A stretch of DNA of 22,224 nt, taken from contig JBDKVA010000199.1 in NCBI GenBank assembly GCA_039679375.1, positions 1 through 22,224 on the forward strand. The letters run 5' to 3'. The translations under genes were made by a program, and so were the position numbers. Shown piece by piece: positions 22,029 through 22,224 of this stretch (positions are counted from its first letter, which is position 1; each line of letters begins with the position of its first letter). The notes beneath the pieces were generated by a model, which ran no database searches, was not told the origin of the DNA, and worked only from the letters and a program-made list of their open reading frames with translations. The DNA comes from JBDKVA01 sp039679375. GTDB taxonomy: Bacteria > Bacillota > Clostridia > Acetivibrionales > DTU013.

Positions 22029-22224
22029 TCAGAATAGACTTGTATCGGAAACTATTTTTGAAATCCAGTTTGCAATCAGAAGGAAGAAAATATTTACCAT
22101 ATTGTTCAGCAGTCCGATTGCAGTAGAAAAGCTGTAATTTGCATGCAAGATACCACGCTTGTAAACATAGGTGGTAATCACCTCTGAAACGTCAAGGTTC
22201 AGGTCATTCTGCAGGAGCAGAACC
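22029..22224 (-). CDS. ABC importer permease, LplB type, C-terminal part (cut by window edge)
   Basis: The last 64 residues are seen, including VSEVITTYVYKRGILHANYS, FSTAIGLLNNMVN and the final membrane span. This matches the C-terminus of LplB permeases (compare VISTYVYRLGL in the gene at 8187). The start, the EAA loop and any promoter lie to the right of the window. Confidence 0.9.
   Translation of the reverse strand, partial: VLLLQNDLNLDVSEVITTYVYKRGILHANYSFSTAIGLLNNMVNIFFLLIANWISKIVSDTSLF

Overview
The window (about 22.2 kb, moderate GC) looks like chromosomal DNA of an anaerobic, low-to-mid GC Firmicute of the class Clostridia. The pointers are a rubredoxin, a Firmicutes-type glutamine synthetase, a DUF951 protein, strong AGGAGG ribosome sites, sigma-A-like promoters, and two LplABC-type sugar/peptide uptake systems (lipoprotein plus two permeases, no ATPase gene nearby), one with an AraC-type membrane sensor-regulator. 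No rRNA, tRNA, CRISPR array or intact mobile element was seen.

Layout. (1) 1-10,350: an uptake/catabolic locus. A minus-strand pair (isochorismatase-fold hydrolase, then a 600-residue beta-propeller protein) diverges from a plus-strand substrate-binding lipoprotein across a shared promoter region. A large minus-strand two-TM AraC regulator then diverges from two plus-strand permease genes. The regulator presumably senses an extracytoplasmic ligand and controls uptake. This locus is bracketed by two 92-bp direct repeats (109-200 and 10254-10345). (2) 10,390-14,236, all minus strand: HtrA-like membrane serine protease, DUF951 protein, class I amidotransferase of the gamma-Glu-GABA hydrolase type, and glutamine synthetase. 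The glutamine synthetase gene has a structured leader in which an antiterminator-like hairpin overlaps an intrinsic terminator. (3) 14,377-18,959: a minus-strand signalling cassette with two leucine-rich-repeat lipoproteins, a helix-turn-helix protein and a transmembrane Ser/Thr kinase whose extracytoplasmic part carries the same LRR module. A roughly 95-101-bp direct repeat lies at both ends; it holds the tail of the rubredoxin gene plus the glutamine synthetase promoter. A transposase fossil (IS1634-like) sits at one end. (4) 18,928-22,224, minus strand: intact rubredoxin, then a second binding lipoprotein with two permeases, the outermost one cut by the window edge.

The most interesting system is the LRR/kinase cassette. 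A receptor-like kinase (cytoplasmic kinase, one membrane span, LRR ectodomain) is translationally coupled to an HTH protein and lies with two lipoproteins built from the same N-cap and LRR module. It appears to have been placed between rubredoxin and glnA, duplicating the junction. The kinase glycine-rich loop is degenerate. The second is the glnA leader, whose hairpin loop matches the A1/G4 hexaloop rule known for ANTAR-protein targets.
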